DNA of 64,000 bases from assembly GCA_016927755.1 (NCBI GenBank), contig JAFGLZ010000260.1, positions 22,205 through 86,204 on the forward strand. The letters are read 5' to 3'. The notes beneath the pieces were generated by a model. The model did no database searches. It was not told the DNA's origin and saw only the letters and a program-made list of their open reading frames with translations. Origin of the DNA: Phycisphaerae bacterium (lineage in GTDB: Bacteria; Planctomycetota; Phycisphaerae; UBA1845; JAFGLZ01). The translations under genes and the position numbers were made by a program. This document shows, one piece after another, positions 62,197-64,000 of the stretch (position 1 is its first letter; each line of letters starts with the position of its first letter).

Positions 62197-63846
62197 GTGA
62201 TCGGAAGGGCCTGTCTTTGGGTGCTACTGGCCGCCGGAGGCCCTGTCGCTTTGGCACGCGCGGCCGACGAAAGAGATTTCTCGCAAGACGTCGTCATCCG
62301 GATCAGCCCGCCCGCGGGATCCCAACCAGCAACCTCTCCCCATGCGAGCCGCCCGAACATCCTGTCCGCGGACGGATCGTTTGAGCTGGGATCGCCCGAC
62401 TGGTGCGACGTCGCCTCCGAGAGCGACGATCTATGCGCTGGCCTCGTGATCGACCGGACGGACGCGGCCCACGGCGCGTGCTCGGCTCAATGGCTCATCG
62501 AGCCCGAGCAGCGGGCCACGACGCTACGCCTGCCTTTGACGCTGACCGGCGCCCGACAGGGAGCGACCTGCTGCGTGAGCGTATCTCTCCGCGCAAGCCG
62601 AACACAGGCGCTGATGGCCGCGGTGTCCACCGGACGCTCCGTCGAGCTGAATCGCTGGAACGTCGGGCCTAAGTGGCGGCGCTTTCACCTGTCATTCGCA
62701 CTCGGCGGGAACGATCGATCGGACCCGCCGAGGCTCATCCTCAGCGCCAAGTCGGACGTCCAGGCGTGGGTCTTGTGGATCGATGCGGTCAAAGTGGAAG
62801 TCGGCGCGTCCCCAACGCCATACGTGCCGTCGGAGGCGGCAATCGTCGGCGTAGCGCTTGGCGGTCAGGCGGGGCTGTTCTTCGAGCGACAACCCGTCAC
62901 CATCATCGCCGGAGCACAACGTGGATCGTCGGACGTGGGGGGATCGGCTCTCCGATGGTCGCTCACGACCGGCCTCCGAACGATCGAGAGCGGATCCCTG
63001 CCAGTCATTGGCCCGCTCGTTCGAGACGCGACGATTCGCACCGCCCCCCTGCCGCGCGGATGGTACGGGCTGCATCTGACGCTCGAGAGCGCCTCGGGTC
63101 ATGCGATCGCGGAGCGAGAAGAAGCGTTCGGCGTGGCGCGGGACCTCCGCGGACAGGATCGCGCCTTCACGCTGAAGATCCCCTCCCGAGGCCCGAGAAG
63201 CGATGCCGTGGCCAGGCGTCTCGGGTTAAGCATCGACGACGGCAAGGGGACATCCCGGCCGGCAACGACCGCCTCCACATCGCCGGCCACGGTGCTCCTC
63301 GAGGCCGGGAAGCAGGCAAACGCACGATCCGCCGCCGTCGCCGTTGGGAGGATTGGTGAGCTGACCCAACAGTTCACGGAAGGACATCGAGACGTGCGAT
63401 GGCCTTCCGCCTGGCGGGAGCTGCGCGATCGCTCAGGTCGCTGGGGGCCGGTTGCCGTGGCCGTCAATACCTGGCTCGACATAGTCGGCGCATCGAGGCA
63501 CTTGAGGCGAATCCGTCTGGCCGATTCGCCCGGCACGATCGATGTCTTCGCGAGCCCGAATCGAACCGCCGCCGTCGTATGCATCCCGCATCATCAGGAA
63601 ACGGATTCACGGGGGACGTCCCTGTGTGTCCGATTGGCCATCCCCCTGGGGCCAGACGCGATGGAGGCCTATGACGCCTTCGGCGGGCGCGTACCGTTGT
63701 CCGGTGACGCGGATCGAGCAACCGTCGACGTATCGGGGGGGCTCATCTATCTGTCGGCGCGCCCGACGGTAAGCCGCGGGCGGTTCACGCTGCAGCTCGA
63801 AGAGGCACGGGTGGCCCCGCCCACGTCCTCCGCCAGCCCGCGTTGA
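62197..63846 (+). CDS. Secreted protein with carbohydrate-binding-like domain, function unknown
   Basis: The protein has 549 residues. A signal peptide covers about residues 1-18 (VLLAAGGPVALARA). An N-terminal beta-sandwich (about 50-200) opens with ILSADGSFELG and has LILSAKSDVQAWVLWIDAVKVEVG, typical of CBM4/9-type modules. The remaining 350 residues lack a domain I recognise, though repeated segments such as GWYGLHLTLESASGHAI look like further beta-sandwich. The sequence around residues 330-400 is rich in small residues. GTG 62197 follows GGAGA with a 6-nt gap. It is followed by the group II intron 71 bp later. Confidence 0.75.
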   Translation: MIGRACLWVLLAAGGPVALARAADERDFSQDVVIRISPPAGSQPATSPHASRPNILSADGSFELGSPDWCDVASESDDLCAGLVIDRTDAAHGACSAQWLIEPEQRATTLRLPLTLTGARQGATCCVSVSLRASRTQALMAAVSTGRSVELNRWNVGPKWRRFHLSFALGGNDRSDPPRLILSAKSDVQAWVLWIDAVKVEVGASPTPYVPSEAAIVGVALGGQAGLFFERQPVTIIAGAQRGSSDVGGSALRWSLTTGLRTIESGSLPVIGPLVRDATIRTAPLPRGWYGLHLTLESASGHAIAEREEAFGVARDLRGQDRAFTLKIPSRGPRSDAVARRLGLSIDDGKGTSRPATTASTSPATVLLEAGKQANARSAAVAVGRIGELTQQFTEGHRDVRWPSAWRELRDRSGRWGPVAVAVNTWLDIVGASRHLRRIRLADSPGTIDVFASPNRTAAVVCIPHHQETDSRGTSLCVRLAIPLGPDAMEAYDAFGGRVPLSGDADRATVDVSGGLIYLSARPTVSRGRFTLQLEEARVAPPTSSASPR

Positions 63847-63916
63847 CCGAGGCGGTTGAGTGTGATGCAATCTAAATGACCGTGCGAGATTAGGCACCGG
63901 GCATTGGCCGACGGCG

Positions 63917-64000
63917 ATAGGGGTAGGAAGGACCGGTTGAGTTCCCGGTCCCTCCCCCCTCCGAACCGTACGTGCGGATCTCCCGCATACGGCTCTCCGG
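63917..64000 (-). mobile_element. 3' end of a bacterial group II intron (domains V and VI)
   Basis: On the minus strand the first bases read CCGGAGAGCCGTATGCGG and fold into the 33-nt domain V hairpin (63963-63995; GAGCCGTAT opposite ACGTACGGTTC, GAGA tetraloop). A domain VI hairpin follows (AGGGACCGG pairing with CCGGTCCTT, then CCTACCC with a bulged A as branch point), and CCCTAT marks the end near 63917. This is the bacterial class C-like 3' end. The remainder, including any intron-encoded reverse transcriptase, lies beyond the window. The exon side at lower coordinates continues into non-coding sequence after the 62197 gene. Confidence 0.85.

Overview
The window is GC-rich DNA from a planctomycete-type bacterium, most likely Phycisphaerae or a close relative (inference). 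The evidence is a truncated ECF sigma factor followed by a WD40-tailed Ser/Thr kinase, twin-arginine Gfo/Idh/MocA oxidoreductases, a prepilin-like protein with the planctomycete N-terminal methylation helix, secreted carbohydrate-active proteins, a sulfatase-like protein with TPRs, and several families of short palindromic intergenic repeats. Most genes have a Shine-Dalgarno sequence (AGGAG or GGAG) 5-8 nt upstream. About a dozen intergenic sites fit a housekeeping promoter, TTGnnn - 17 bp - TAnnnT.

Layout. 1-4300: ECF sigma factor tail and a kinase carrying a zinc anti-sigma motif. 4674-7330: overlapping DegT aminotransferase and radical SAM genes. 7762-12260 (minus): an AGE-family epimerase and two secreted oxidoreductases. 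12851-22507: prepilin-like protein, metallophosphoesterase, a UROD remnant fused end to end with a secreted glycosidase-like gene, lipoprotein esterase, large polysaccharide-lyase-like protein, and FG-GAP protein. 22913-25672: TldD/PmbA pair. 25747-27500: a two-gene AAA ATPase plus TOPRIM cassette, the best candidate for a defence system. 27545-33676: EamA transporter, beta-helix enzyme, a frameshifted membrane protein and NagA. 33973-41164: unknown secreted and membrane proteins, sulfatase-like/TPR protein and a polytopic glycosyltransferase-like protein. 41550-44752: TIM-barrel protein, GT4 glycosyltransferase and medium-chain dehydrogenase in one operon. 44814-48480 (minus): SGNH hydrolase, site-2 protease and a DUF433/DUF5615 toxin-antitoxin pair. 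48607-57559: UROD-like protein, RecA, HtrA, M42 peptidase, organophosphate transporter, Ldh2-type dehydrogenase and a second EamA. 57769-60526: Mla-type lipid transport operon. 60519-63846: B12-type radical SAM protein and a secreted protein. 63917-64000: the 3' end of a group II intron running off the window.

Together the genes describe a saccharolytic cell that exports many polysaccharide-active proteins (oxidoreductases, beta-helix enzyme, lyase-like protein), feeds amino sugars through NagA and an AGE epimerase, and keeps an asymmetric outer membrane (Mla). The core housekeeping genes are recA, tldD/pmbA and htrA. Accessory material is limited to the ATPase-TOPRIM cassette, the toxin-antitoxin pair, the palindromic repeats and the intron. 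All functions are inferred by reading protein motifs; no database search was run.
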